64,000 nucleotides of DNA from Aldrovandia affinis. Taxonomy: Eukaryota; Chordata; Actinopteri; Notacanthiformes; Halosauridae. The position numbers and the translations under genes are program-made. Location: the NCBI GenBank assembly GCA_029706075.1, contig JAINUG010000023.1, positions 1,116,001 through 1,180,000 of the forward strand. Direction: 5' to 3'. Of this stretch, positions 35,568 through 48,645 are shown in pieces. A model generated the notes under the pieces. The model was not told the origin of the DNA. It did not search any database and saw nothing but the letters and a program-made list of their open reading frames with translations. Each line of letters starts with the position of its first letter. The first letter of the stretch is position 1.

Positions 35568-37739
35568 CTAGAGGGGGAACAGAAGAGAGGGATTATGAGA
35601 TGTATACATTCAAGGACTCACCGTGTTGTCTGGGGAGGTCTACATTAGCACACAGAACTGACATTTGCAAATGTAGTCAAATCAGTGAGAAACTTGTGAG
35701 ATTGTGAGAAACAACATGATTGGTTTTTTTCTCATCAGTTGTTGTTAGTGACTTATGCCTTTGCCTTTGGGCTACATGCAACTCCATCGCTCCATCTCCA
35801 ACAATACCAACACAATGATAATAATTGAAAAAGGCATGTTATTATTATTAGTAGTAGTAGTAGTATTGTTAAGCCTGGCTTGGAGCAGCATGTTTGTTTG
35901 CCTTCCCTGTAGCAGATACAGGGAAAAGGCTATAATTGAGTTGCAGCATCAGTACAGTAAACCCGGCAAGCATGTGGAACTGATCCAGGCTCAGATACTC
36001 TTAGTCAGATGCACTGTTCAATCATGCAACTGTTTAACCATATTACAATAACAGGTCTGCCAAGAGACGTTTACAAACACTGTGCAGAGTGCAGGCCACT
36101 GCAATCAAACACTGCTGCGCTCCTGGGGCTGTTGCCATTCTGGGCATTTAAATACAGTTTTCATCACTGATTTAGATTTACACAGAAAGACTGCGCCATG
36201 CATACAATGTCACAGTGTGTAGTCAGTGAAAACCACCCGGTTCTCTTGGATTTGGGAAGGTCTGCAGAACTGCTTGCACACACTAACTTAGACTGTAAAT
36301 TGGCAATTGCGAATCACCCTTTAAAAAAAGAAACGATTCAAACACGTTATCTCCACGTTAAGTATAATTTTCATAAAGAGAGTTTTGCATGTGCACATGG
36401 AATCACTGCCAATTGAAATCACTCACACCTCACCTGTGCAAACAATAATTTTGTTATTTAACATCAGTTGGCTGAGCCTTTTCATGAATATTTATATGAA
36501 AACAACTTTTTTCAAACTTTTTTCTTTTCTTTTCAACTGTTGACTATACCTGGTCTGGAAAATGCCTTCTGGTTTTCTGTGTTTTTTCTGAAATACTGTT
36601 TATTGGGGAAATGTTGTGATTGTAAATCCTTTACAGCACAGCGTGCATTTGAGTAACTAGGTCATATGCTTACATCAGAAAACACAGTAAGACATCGTGA
36701 TGGTAATATTTTCCATTTATGTATTGCACTTAAGGGAATACATATAGTAATAAGACAGTGTAGGCTATTCATATGACATACATATTTTTTCTCTCAATTT
36801 GGAATAGTCAAAACATATTCCTAGGCCCATCTTGTTGCTCCAACATCCTCTGACAATTTGGTAGAGGAAAGACAAGCACACAATTTCCTCCAAAGCCACC
36901 AGCTGAGCTACACGGTCATTGTGTCAAAGGACTGCATTTCATTGAACGTACGCTTGGCACATATATTATCGTATGCAAAATAGTAAACCAGATTTCCTGA
37001 AGGGGTGTACGCATGACCACCTGGGAAACCCGTGCGGGCATTAAATTGTACATAATTTACGTATTCATCCAGCGTAGCTATTTTATGCCTCCTTTGAGCC
37101 TCGCCTAAACAGACACAGAACATGCATACTATAAAAACATAGTATTTTTGAATATGCATGTTGTTATACTTGTTGTATTTAACAACCTTTTAACAATTTC
37201 ACATCTGCATGGGTTTCCCAGGCACTCATACGTACATCCCTTTTTGAAATGCGGGTTCAGTATTTTGGGGACAATAATGTACGTATCAGGGATGAGAACA
37301 GATTGTCTGTTTTGGTGCACCTTTGTTTGAAATCAGAAATTTGTTGATAATATGAGCTAATGGTTTGATTACATTGTGCATCGAGGAAAATACAACGTTT
37401 TGAGAAATGGTAACATGGTTTTGAGGATATTGTTTCATTCTGCAAATACAGTTCTGAGTCATTTGTTAACTGAGTCAGCGGTTTTGAAGTGTTAAATGTT
37501 TTGAAAACATGAAATGTTGTGTATTATCAATTGAGAAAAACTAAGAGCAAGTAAAAAGGACACATTAACCCACATTAAATAATAAAAAAATAAAAAAATG
37601 TAATACAAATCTGAAGGATTTATGAATTGATTCACATTGGGAACAGAACCCAAATGTAGGTGCTTAAGGCTTTGGGGAGGTCTTGAAGGAGAAAAATGTC
37701 AAACTATAAATCACCACTAATTAATTCTCTTTCTCTTAC
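35568..37739 (-). other. kcnq1: kcnq1 intron between exons matching human 14 and 15
   Basis: A 2172-bp intron bounded by GTAAGA (donor) and CTAG (acceptor) on the minus strand. It includes a TAG-repeat patch near 35846-35865 and the inverted repeat at 36957-37285. No other coding sequence was seen. Confidence 0.85.
36957..37285. repeat. imperfect long inverted repeat, about 76-bp arms
   Basis: The left arm (36957-37032), read on the minus strand, gives GGGTTTCCCAGGTGGTCATG then CGTACACCCCTT and TACTATTTTG. The right arm (37210-37285) on the plus strand gives GGGTTTCCCAGGCACTCATA then CGTACATCCCTT and CAGTATTTTG. The arms are clearly related and face away from a 177-bp spacer. It may be a fold-back or miniature transposon, or two nested insertions in opposite directions. 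No flanking duplication was identified. Confidence 0.75.
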
Positions 37740-37780
37740 CAGGCAGAAACATTCCTGGTTTTCCCAAAGAGTGGTCTAAT
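37740..37780 (-). CDS. kcnq1: kcnq1 exon matching human exon 14 (helix C-D linker), short
   Basis: A 41-bp exon between acceptor CTTTACAG and donor GTAAGA. Its first base completes an Arg codon, it then encodes LDHSLGKPGMFLP, and its last base G starts a Glu codon finished in the next exon. Human KCNQ1 has LDQSIGKPSLFISVS here (about 563-577), so this exon lacks two codons but keeps the same phases at both ends; I recall the human exon as 47 bp. It forms the end of helix C and the variable linker before helix D. The GKP motif is conserved. The size change falls in the poorly conserved linker, so the reading frame and the helices on both sides are intact. Confidence 0.93.
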
Positions 37781-38485
37781 CTGTAAAGTAAATAGAAAAA
37801 AATTTGAAATGAGTGAGATTATGACACGGTACATGTTATCAGATGGACAGATTTTCACATGTTGGTTACATTCCCACACCAAGTCCTGGCAGCACACCAC
37901 GTACGCTGATTTCCATCTGAGCTCTCCAGTAATAACATCTCATTGAGCGATTTATTGCAAACTGATCTGCATTTGTCATCTCTTACAAAGTATTTGCATT
38001 GGTTCTTTTTTTCTTCAAGGTTTTGGAAGTTGTTTGTTATTTTCATTTGAGCCCTGACAAACGAGTAATACATAACAGAGTATCCAACTTCCTGATGTGT
38101 GGAGTAATTCATTTGTCAATGGGGCCCAGAACAATTAATTGAATAAACTAATTAGGTAAACTAATTTAGACAGTGGTCAGAACATTGTTGGGTAGACAAA
38201 AAGAACAAAATGTAGAACAAAAATATTATTTACATTAACACAAACACACCTCCTGGACCACCTCAGAAAATAAGGGAAGATAGTGGTCACTATACAACTG
38301 ATGAAAATCAATGCAGACAATTTAACAATCGAAGCCACAGCCAGGCCTCAAACCAGAAGACTGCAGCTGCAGCTGTCGACAGGATCGGCCTTCACTACAG
38401 AGGAAACTGCAGGTCACCTCCTTAGGTAATACTGTACCACAAATACAGCCAGCGGATCAGAGACCAAGTCAGCTGACCTCATTCC

Positions 38486-38545
38486 TTTACATTACATTAC
38501 AATCATTTAGCAGATGCCTTTATCCAAAGCGACTTACAGAAAGTC
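38486..38545 (-). mobile_element. L2-type LINE or SINE tail
   Basis: The plus strand shows TTTACATTACATTACAATCA then TTTAGCAGATGCCTTTATCC and AAAGCGACTTAC. This is the reverse complement of the common fish tail GTAAGTCGCTTTGGATAAA...GCTAAATG with ATGTA/TGTAA repeats. Only the tail is recognisable. Confidence 0.75.
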
Positions 38546-38604
38546 ATTCCTCTGTTAACACAGGATCTCTGCTAGGATCCTACGGCGCAAGATGCAGACA
38601 AATC

Positions 38605-38730
38605 TTTGAGGAAAACCTGCTGCAGTCTGCAAGAGACCTGGGACTTGGGAGAAGATTTATATTCTAGCAGGACAATGACCCAAAACACACAGCCAAAGCC
38701 TCACTGGAGTGGTTGATAGGGCAAGCAAAA
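38605..38730 (+). mobile_element. Tc1-like transposase fragment
   Basis: The plus strand translates as QIFEENLLQSARDLGLGRRF, then IF, a stop (TAG, 38665-38667), QDNDPKHTAKASLEWL. This is the Tc1 block around the second catalytic aspartate (QQDNDPKHT), with the first Q of the pair turned into a stop. No terminal repeats are visible nearby. It is a dead fragment inserted in the opposite direction to kcnq1. Confidence 0.88.
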
Positions 38731-39194
38731 TCCTGAGTCACACCATAGAAATCGTTGCACCATAGAAACTTTCATTGGCACAATTTAGCTATAATCTACA
38801 ATAATTTGTCGCTTTAATCAATAGCTTGTGGCCATGATCTGTGGTTTGGCCTCCTGGCCCTCTAAAAACGTAGCATTGCCAGCCCCACACTGTTTACAAT
38901 ACACATAGTGCATTACATTATCCCTTATTCATATCATTATTATTCCTTAAAACCACATAAACTCCTTCAACCATTCCTGAACTATAATGAGCTATTCATT
39001 GTTTTTAATTAGACATTTTGTGAAAGCGGGAGTGAATTTCCAGCAGGCTAAATAAATGCCAATAAATTCCCCTCCATTTGGTATTTTGTCCTCCTACCCT
39101 AGCTATACAACATAGGTTAGAAGGGAGGGGTTTTTATTATTTGCCGTTTTGTATTAGTTGTTTTTATTTTCTGATACATACTTTTATTTTTTGT

Positions 39195-39320
39195 TAGTTT
39201 ATTGGGGACAGGTTTTGGAAATTAGCCTTTGGCTATAAACACTAAATGCAATGCATCTGATGCTTGTTTTTCTTCAACATTGTACCAATGCTTTTGCTAT
39301 GTCCCTTACAAATAAATCAT
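39195..39320 (+). mobile_element. non-LTR retrotransposon 3' end, copy 2
   Basis: TTTATTGGGGACAGGTTTTG, ATTAGCCTTTGGCTATAAAC and CATCTGATGCTTGTTTTT, ending TCCCTTACAAATAAATCA. The same segments in the same order and orientation occur at 33836-33980, so this is a second copy of one family, about 130 bp from the next kcnq1 exon. Confidence 0.75.
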
Positions 39321-39452
39321 TTGGTGTCACCAATTTGCTTTTGGTGCATTCAGGCTTTGCAAGCCAAAAACATAAAGGGAGAGGGGGAGAGATTTGGCAC
39401 AGACCACAACCACCATTGCCACCTTCCTTTACTTTCAACTAAAATTGCTCAC

Positions 39453-39547
39453 CTTCTCTGTAGTTCCTTTATCCGCACCATCATGTTGAGGTGACCCTGG
39501 GAGTACTGCTCAATCACGTCCCGCACGTCGTATGGTTTCCGCGCTTG
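39453..39547 (-). CDS. kcnq1: kcnq1 exon matching human exon 13 (helix B end and helix C)
   Basis: A 95-bp exon with acceptor TTCCACAG and donor GTGAGC. It encodes [18 protein letters not shown] and then [13 protein letters not shown], with two bases of an Arg codon at the end. I recall the human protein (about 531-562) as the same except leucine in place of the first methionine after HLN. This is the diagnostic KCNQ family block: the end of helix B, where calmodulin binds, and helix C, which starts the tetrameric coiled coil. Residues equivalent to human R533, R539, S546, Q547, R555 and K557, all sites of long-QT substitutions, are present. The first codon is in frame with the previous exon. 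The paralogs kcnq2-5 differ more here and lack the GARLxRxEDK segment that follows, so kcnq1 is the right paralog. Confidence 0.97.
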
Positions 39548-40436
39548 CTGTGGAACAGAACCGGCACAGACAAAAGACATGGTAGAAGTAGCAGGCAGGT
39601 ATAATGGATGGTGCATTTTGAATCCTCTAGCTTCTCTCGGCTTCCTTGACCGGGTGTCTCGATTGCAAGCCCCCGTCCCTGCCTTCTCTGTCCGTCCTCT
39701 GTCCCTCTACAATGATGTGCGCTTGGAGAGACACAGCCACTGCAGGACTGCACTATGGATGGATTTAACATGTGGAGTAATAGTCTCTACATCAAAAGTA
39801 TCTTTTAATGAAATACTCCTACAATTTATCTTTTTGAAATTTGTTTTACAGGTACAACAACAAGTACAGATATAAGCACTTTGTGATTTTACTATGGATG
39901 AACTGAAAATATGGATTATTGCATTCCATGACAAAAATGTATTTAGAGCACTACTATACATTCTACTGTACAGCAGGGTTACTCAAATCACAATCCTGCT
40001 GTTTTTCCACACTCCCTATACCTGGGAGTCAGATGTGAAGACAGTCTGGCCAATTATTTGCACTAATTGTTCAATTAACTACCTGAGAGAATAGAAAGCC
40101 AGACCCTAATTTGGATTCGTGGGCCAGATTTGAGTAGCCATGCTGTACAGCATCTTTCTCATGTAGGTCTAAACAGAGAAACGGCTCACAACTGGTGACA
40201 TCATGGATTTTACTGGGAGGAAAATGTGGCAAGTCAGACACAGAGACACAAAACAAGACAAATTATAAGCACAGACACAAGTGCGATGAGTCAAACACAC
40301 AGGCACAAATATCACGGGTCAAACACACAAATGAGTCAGGAGCACAGACCTGCAGCTGCACACATGCACGTGTTGCCCTGGGGCTGCCTCCACCCCCTTC
40401 GCCCGGGCCTTTTAATGAACCCATTTCCCCCTTTAC
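39548..40436 (-). other. kcnq1: kcnq1 intron between exons matching human 12 and 13
   Basis: An 889-bp intron, donor GTAAAG and acceptor TTCCACAG. It contains the hAT-like miniature element at 39974-40142 and a degenerate CAGACACA/CAAACACA-rich patch near 40230-40350. Confidence 0.85.
39974..40142. mobile_element. hAT-like miniature element, 169 bp, with 8-bp duplication
   Basis: The left end is CAGGGTTACTCAAATC. The right end on the opposite strand is CATGGCTACTCAAATC, so the 16-bp terminal inverted repeats match at 14 positions. CTGTACAG lies on both sides (39966-39973 and 40143-40150), a perfect 8-bp duplication as made by hAT transposases. The duplication is itself palindromic, so chance is a little more likely than usual. 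There is no coding capacity. It sits inside the 889-bp kcnq1 intron. Confidence 0.85.
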
Positions 40437-40512
40437 CTGAAATTTCCGCCGGGCCACAAAGTACTGCATTCTTCGGATGACTTTGACCGCTGACCTGTGC
40501 GCGTGGGACAGC
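40437..40512 (-). CDS. kcnq1: kcnq1 exon matching human exon 12 (helix B)
   Basis: A 76-bp exon with acceptor CCCTTCAG and donor GTAAAG. Its first base completes a codon begun in the previous exon. It then encodes LSHAHRSAVKVIRRM and QYFVARRKFQ. Human has [20 protein letters not shown] and then KKKFQ (about 506-530), with identical exon size and phase. The segment is helix B of the cytoplasmic domain, which with helix A binds calmodulin. The AKKK cluster, implicated in PIP2 and calmodulin competition in human (K526/K527), appears here as ARRK, so positive charge is kept. The residue equivalent to human R518 is present. No exon further upstream (the segment ending LLTPITHIS in human) was found up to the end of the window. 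Confidence 0.96.
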
Positions 40513-43500
40513 CTGAAGGGGACGAGACAGGAGAGATGAGAGGAAACTCGTTCTGTACCCAGAGGCCACACTTTCCCTCCTGTCTTCGTCACAAACCAAA
40601 TTCCTCCCACGTCTGAGGAACAAGCAGGACATTTGAGAAATGATGCGCTTCAAGTGGTATGGCGTGGCTGTAATGCTATCCACTACAGAGAATGCTAAAT
40701 TGCACAGATACCATGTAATATAAAAACACATTTGAACCTGAGGGGGAAAAGAAAGGCGATGTGTTACAAAGCAGACGGATATTTTACTGAATCTACAGAT
40801 CAGATTTCTTTCAATTTTAGGCTTCTTTGAGAGCGATTTTTGCATTAAAATTCTCTCTAAGTTGAGATTCTTAGAATTTGGCAATATCCATAGAACACGC
40901 TGTTACTGCGTCCTTCCCTGGAACTCGGGCTGTGCGCCACTTCTTCAGTCACACACCCACCTCCATTCCACTTTCATGTTTCTGACAAGTACACTTCCTC
41001 AGAAACGGAGCACTACGGGGTCGTACTCATTAGCCTATAGCACCTCATCTTACTGTGTCAACAAACTACAAGCTGCCTATATAAATAACCATAGCAACTT
41101 CAAATGCCTGGGCAAAACAATTAAAACAATGGTCCTGATTTTCTTTTAAATGTCATCCATTATTTACACCAGATTTGTCATGTACTTGGACATAGTTTCA
41201 CCATTTCAGCGTTAACCACAGTTTCTACAGCCTGATAGTGATAATAACACAAACGCCTCCAGGCACCAAATTAATTTTGCTATCAGTCCACTAATACGCA
41301 ATTATTTTGCAATTACACACCGATTGGCTGCAGATGAGAGGAAATTAAAATTAGTCACGGTGGAAGAGGACAGCGCTTGTGTGTGTTGGCCTGTGGCATT
41401 CGTCTGGGGAGTGGGGGCATGAGGCTTCCACAGACAGGAAGCTGTGGGCACAGGAGCAGTCGCAGCGGTGGCTTTACAGCCTTACAGCCAGCTGCTGGAA
41501 TTCCTGCAGCTCAATTGTCAAGAACCGTGCCGCAAGTCTGTATAAAGTTCTCATCCTCTTTTTCCTAACTGATAAGGTTTTTCTTGTCTATACAGTTTAT
41601 GAAGTGTGGTTTTTTTTCCTCGTTGTGACATGGGATGCAGTTCAGATTTTTTGTTTTGTTCACAGTGAGAGGTCAGAGGAGGGGCACCGATCTAGTACAA
41701 AAATGACTTCATCAGATACGGTTTTATCTGATGAAGGTTGCGGCTGAATCGTGTTTTTTAACTTGAATTGAATGAAGCGTTTTTGCACTGCAGTCTTTCG
41801 CTTCCTCTGATCTCTTATTATGCAACTTATTTTGAGGCAGCACCTCCATTTTAAATCGTTCACACACAAATCCTACCAGATGTCATTCCATTTACAGGAC
41901 AGGAAGGAGGGTCTATAGCTCGTAGCTCTGCTGTGAAATGGACTTTGCTCATCATCCAAAGGAAATGAAATATGGTCAGCTTTATGAATGTTCCAATGCC
42001 TGTGATCAATGGGCCTAACTCAGTATTTAGAGATTTCTCCAGCCAGATCTCAAGGGAGTGAACGTGACACCACAGGGTTCTTCAACTTTTGAAAAGAAAC
42101 TCCATCACACATTCTTGTGGAATTCAGAGAATTAGATTTGTTGTAAAATATTAAAGACACAATGTTAGGCTTATGTACAAACAACTTAGAGCAAAAACAA
42201 ACAAAAAAATGCAATTAAAAAGAACATTTTGTATTGGTGAGCATAAATCACATTGCCTGGGTCAAAAGAAGGTAAAAATCCCAAACTATCATACTTTGCA
42301 AAGCTGCAAAGGTGCATTGCACACATGCTTCACAGAGCACCAAGCATTACTGTGAGGGAGGAGATAAACCCTTGTGTCTGAAGTGCGCTCCACAGAAAAG
42401 TGAATTGCTGCACTCCAATCTGTACTCCTTTGTAGAGCAGAGACGGCCGGGCTGTTTTGACTGCAGTGCTAACTCGGTTTCTGAGAATGATGAATACCCG
42501 AAATGCTGCCCTTTATGAAGTCAAGAAGCCATTCTCAGGATTTAATTAGAGGCCAGGAGAACAAATGGATTTAACTGAAGATGCATCAACAACCATAAAG
42601 AATCTCGATCAAAGCAGTCTTCAAACACATCTTTCCTGTTTCTAATACATCTGAGGGAATGTGTAGATGAACAATGCAAACAATTAAAACAACCAGAGCA
42701 GCCTGTTCGTACAGTATTGTTCTGGTTGGAGATTGACCATAATTCTCAAAACAAAAACACATGAATAGTTCAGTTGGGTTGGGAACTATAGCTGCTGTAC
42801 TTTCACTAATGTTTCTGTATGGTCTTTGGATACACCGCATTGCAGAATAGCATCCTTAACACTAGGAGACCCACAATGTTTTCAGACATTGGGTGATTTT
42901 AAAATGAAAATAACTTTGCCGTTGGGAAAATCACGTCAACCCAAGTCCCTGATTTTTCCCAAATATGTTTTTTCAACACACTTGTGTAGTTTGAATTTAA
43001 ATAAAACTAAAGGAACGGTTATTGTAATTTAATACTACCCTTGTCACCATGACGTCTTTTGGGTGTTAGTGTCTCTCTAATGCAAATAGGACACTCTCTC
43101 CCCCAAACATATGATAATGGAACACATATGTACCACTTATTGTGTTATGTATCACAGAACCATTAGTTTAATGGGTGAGAATGGGTGAAGGGAGGGGAGA
43201 AAATGCAATATGATTGTGTAATTAGCCATTATCAATGTGAATAAAACTGGCTGTAATCCAATGACAATTTCTAAACAGATGCAAATTTGGAAATGGTACC
43301 AATAGCATCACAAAGATTTCTGTTTGTGCCAACCGCAAGTAGGGAACGGAGGAGAGCAGCAATTTCTAATTAAAGAAATAAATGGTATGCAAAGGCACAT
43401 ACTGCCGTGGGCACAACCAACGTGTTCAGTATTATCAACAAATGACCCTTGGACTATTTTATATGGACACTAATATTGACTTATACTTATTTATTCAACT

Positions 43501-45744
43501 TACATGTCTTTAGATTTATTCTTGCTTTACATTCATACATTTATATGCTGAGAACGAGATAATTTTTCATTTTCATCACACTGAAACATGGATATGCGCA
43601 TGGGGAGAGCTTATTATAGACGAATACATAATCTAAGACAGACTTTTCTGCATTCACAATGCGTGTTTATGTAGGCTACATTTTATAATGCCATTCATGT
43701 TTTACATTTGCATTTAAATTAGCCTTTTTTAGGCTCTCTTGTTGATGGGTGTCATATCACCATGCTTCCTGCATGTGGTGGCATGCTGTCGTGAATATAT
43801 TATTCAAAGTTTAAGCATCCTAATGTTTCTTAAGACCTGCCTGAACAAAACAAAATTATTATTTTTGAGATGGCATGTACTAAATGGAATTATTACTGCT
43901 TTAAAATGGTAATACCCAAAAGGCGCTGGCTGGCATCTTCTTGCATGCATGGAAACCTGGCGCATGACAAAATGGACATCAACGGCTCTTAGCTAAAGGG
44001 TACACATATGCAAGATTTACAAACGAGAGCCTTTGGAACATGGACGTTTCCATACTTGGCACCGATGGCTTATACTTGGTGACGCTAGCTCAGATTGAGC
44101 CTTGATTTCTGTTTCGACAGCAGCCTTTATGTCATTTCTTTTTTTTGTTGTCCCCCACGGTGCATTCAACAGACGGCCCTTCGCAATGCATTGGAAGAGT
44201 CAGCACTGCTCTCGAGTCAGCAAAGCTTTAATCTGGCAGGACTTTATTATTGTTTTTGTCCTGCACCGTATGATTAGGGACTGAAAGGAAACACTGTTGT
44301 CTCATGTGAATACGAGGCTTATGACCGCCCGGCCGTCCACACAGCCTCTATTCTTCCCAAGGTCAGCGTGGACATTGTGTGCAGTTTGTTGGGGATTAAA
44401 GTTCCCTGGCCTTTTGAGATCACGGACAAATTCCGCCACAGGTCTTCTCTTGGAACTTAGCATTTATATACATTTATATATATATATATTTTTTTTTTCT
44501 GGTTGTGTTTTCAGGAAGTGCTTAATCTCACTCAGAAAGTTGTGTGTTGTCAATGGCAACTCTCCTCCACCACTCCAATGGCCTGGAGTAACCAGATGCT
44601 CATATTCTGCACCTTCCTCTGGGTACTGTGTTCGGCTCTGCGAGCACTGACACTTTGGACCTTAACTAAGGCTTGAACAAAGACCCAAAGCCTCCAGAAA
44701 ACCCACACAATACCATACAGCCCCAGGCAGGCCTCTGTACTGTGATTCTGATTCAATTTGAGTAAGGCCAATTTGACAGAAAAATAGATGAGCAGTATTT
44801 CACTTCCCTGCTGTGGTCTGAAGAAGACACTCGCTAATACCTATGTGACCGATTCTTTTACAGGCCTTTTAAATTTGTGCCTTTTTCCATAATATTATCT
44901 GGTAGGGAAAAGGAGAGGAGGGGCGACAGAGGGAGGAATGACGGCAGTCACCAGAGATTTGGGATTCAGCAGGAAATGAACAAAAACAAAAAAGTTCAGC
45001 GGGGGGGTTAACGTTTACATTTCCACAGGCACGTGGAGTGACTTCTCAGGTTCATGCAGTTCGGCCTAAATGTGTCAGAGCCAGAGAGCGCAGACCACGT
45101 AACTTTGATTATGTTTACGGCTAGCAGGCAGAGTTCAGGCACCATAGATTCCCTGCAGCTTCTGTAGCCCTTGAGATGAAGACTTCCTGAAAGCTCTGCC
45201 ACTGCTGTGTGTTTATAATTAAAGCTATGGGCATGTCTTCTGGTACATTTGTTTTCATGTCCTGGGACATACCCTCGATCCCAAGATGTTTTCAGCAACA
45301 GTCAGCGCGTTTCTAAAAAACGGAATAAAGCAGATCAAAGCGTGACATGAAATAGCCAAACAACAAAGAGAAGGATGTTCTTTTTTTCTTGTATCATGCT
45401 CTTTCCACCGCAGAAATGAGTAACAGTAAAAAGAAAAAAAAAAAAAAAAAAGAAAAAGAAAGCTCAGCACATCTGTGACACGTCTTCCATGCCTTTTGCT
45501 GAAACACTAAAAATACATGCACTTAACGTTCATCTCTCACACAGGCACGCACAGAGACACGTGACACTGAAAAACAAAAATGCTTCACACTCAACCCCCA
45601 TATTACAAATAAACCCGGATAGAAAGACAGATATAAACACACACACACACACACACTTACACAATACCATCAAAAATACAATTGTAATTGCAATCTGACG
45701 GTATGATAAGCATTCTCCCTGCATCACTAAAGGAGTTTTGGTTA
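40513..45744 (-). other. kcnq1: upstream long intron of kcnq1, part 1
   Basis: No exon was recognised. The composition is AT-rich between 42100 and 44100 and unremarkable elsewhere. A (TA)n/T-run occurs at 44473-44500 and poly-A at 45434-45451. A long intron at this place in the gene also exists in human KCNQ1. Confidence 0.6.
45639..45657. repeat. (AC)n microsatellite
   Basis: About nine AC units. Confidence 0.9.
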
Positions 45745-45866
45745 ATGTAAAATGATCCCAGCCACAGTCTGCACTGGCACAGTCAGGACTCGATGCTGGG
45801 CCATGGGATGCATGCCTGCACCAAGGACCAGTGCTTGAACAAGACATGCCACCTGGGAGGCCCTGA
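45745..45866 (-). mobile_element. SINE head fragment (tRNA-derived)
   Basis: Minus strand: GGCCTCCCAGGTGGCATGTC at the start, B-box-like region CATCGAGTCCTGAC, then TGTGCCAGTGCAGACTGTGG. The start resembles GGCCTCCCGCGTGGCCC of copies B and C. The segment after the B box matches the fragment at 2885-2965. The copy stops after about 120 bp, so the 3' body is missing. Confidence 0.65.
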
Positions 45867-48076
<2,210 letters not shown>

Positions 48077-48087
48077 TACATAACCAG

Positions 48088-48454
48088 GGGATAGCATAGT
48101 GGTCTAACGCACCGTATTTTGGCTGGTCCAATACGGTGTGCGCTGCCTGGCAGGGATGCCGTTCGAAACCTGTGTCTCTACCAAACCGGCCCTGGCCGTT
48201 AGCCCCGATCGGGGGTGGCATTTGGCTGTCCGCCCCAGTGGGAGGGGTGAGCCTGCACAAGTTCGTTGAGGAGCAGGAGGAGGCGGATCTACCGTCCTGG
48301 AAAATTGGCTCGTAATTGGGCGGCGGACTCATGGGGGAGGGTGAATTTAAATAAATAGATGGTATAATTGGCAACAAAATTGGGAGGAAAAACAGGGAAA
48401 AATTAGAAACTATGAATAAAAAAAAATTTTTTTAAAATTTTTTTTTAAAAAGGT
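48088..48454 (+). mobile_element. tRNA-derived SINE, copy D (third head type)
   Basis: A box TAGCATAGTGG (from about 48093), B box CCGTTCGAAACC, body TTTGGCTGTCCGCCCCAGTG, 3' end ATTGGCAACAAAATTGGGAG followed by an A/T-rich tail. The flanks TACATAACCAG (48077-48087) and TATATAACCAG (48455-48465) differ at one position, giving an 11-bp target duplication. Body and 3' end match the other SINE copies. The head differs from copies A, B and C. It is a complete insertion in the long kcnq1 intron, opposite to the gene. Confidence 0.88.
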
Positions 48455-48589
48455 TATATAACCAGACCATGGAGTTTATCACACACTGAAACCCAGTGCA
48501 ATAACAGGGCGAGCTACCTAGTGTGCCTGCTTTTAAAACCTTTGAATAAGAAAATGAATCTCCCTGAGTGACATGCATCACATTCTTGA

Positions 48590-48645
48590 TTTTCACTGAG
48601 CGTCATGCGCTGAAAAGCGCTGTTCAAATAAAGTTATCGTTATCT
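48590..48645 (+). mobile_element. retroelement tail-like fragment
   Basis: GCTGAAAAGCGCTGTTCAAA then TAAAGTTATCGTTAT resembles the fish LINE tail AAAAGCGCTATATAAATAAA. It is too short for a family assignment. Confidence 0.45.

Larger units (their letters stand above)
37781..39452 (-). other. kcnq1: kcnq1 intron between exons matching human 13 and 14
   Basis: A 1672-bp intron with donor GTGAGC and acceptor CTTTACAG on the minus strand. It holds an L2-type tail (38486-38545), a Tc1 fragment (38605-38730) and a LINE 3' end (39195-39320). The stretch 38250-38480 looks repeat-like but I cannot name it. Confidence 0.85.

Noticed and set aside
36908-37159. 83-aa minus-strand open frame with a signal-peptide-like start
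   Set aside because: It lies within one arm of an inverted repeat in a kcnq1 intron; no family recognised and no splice context.
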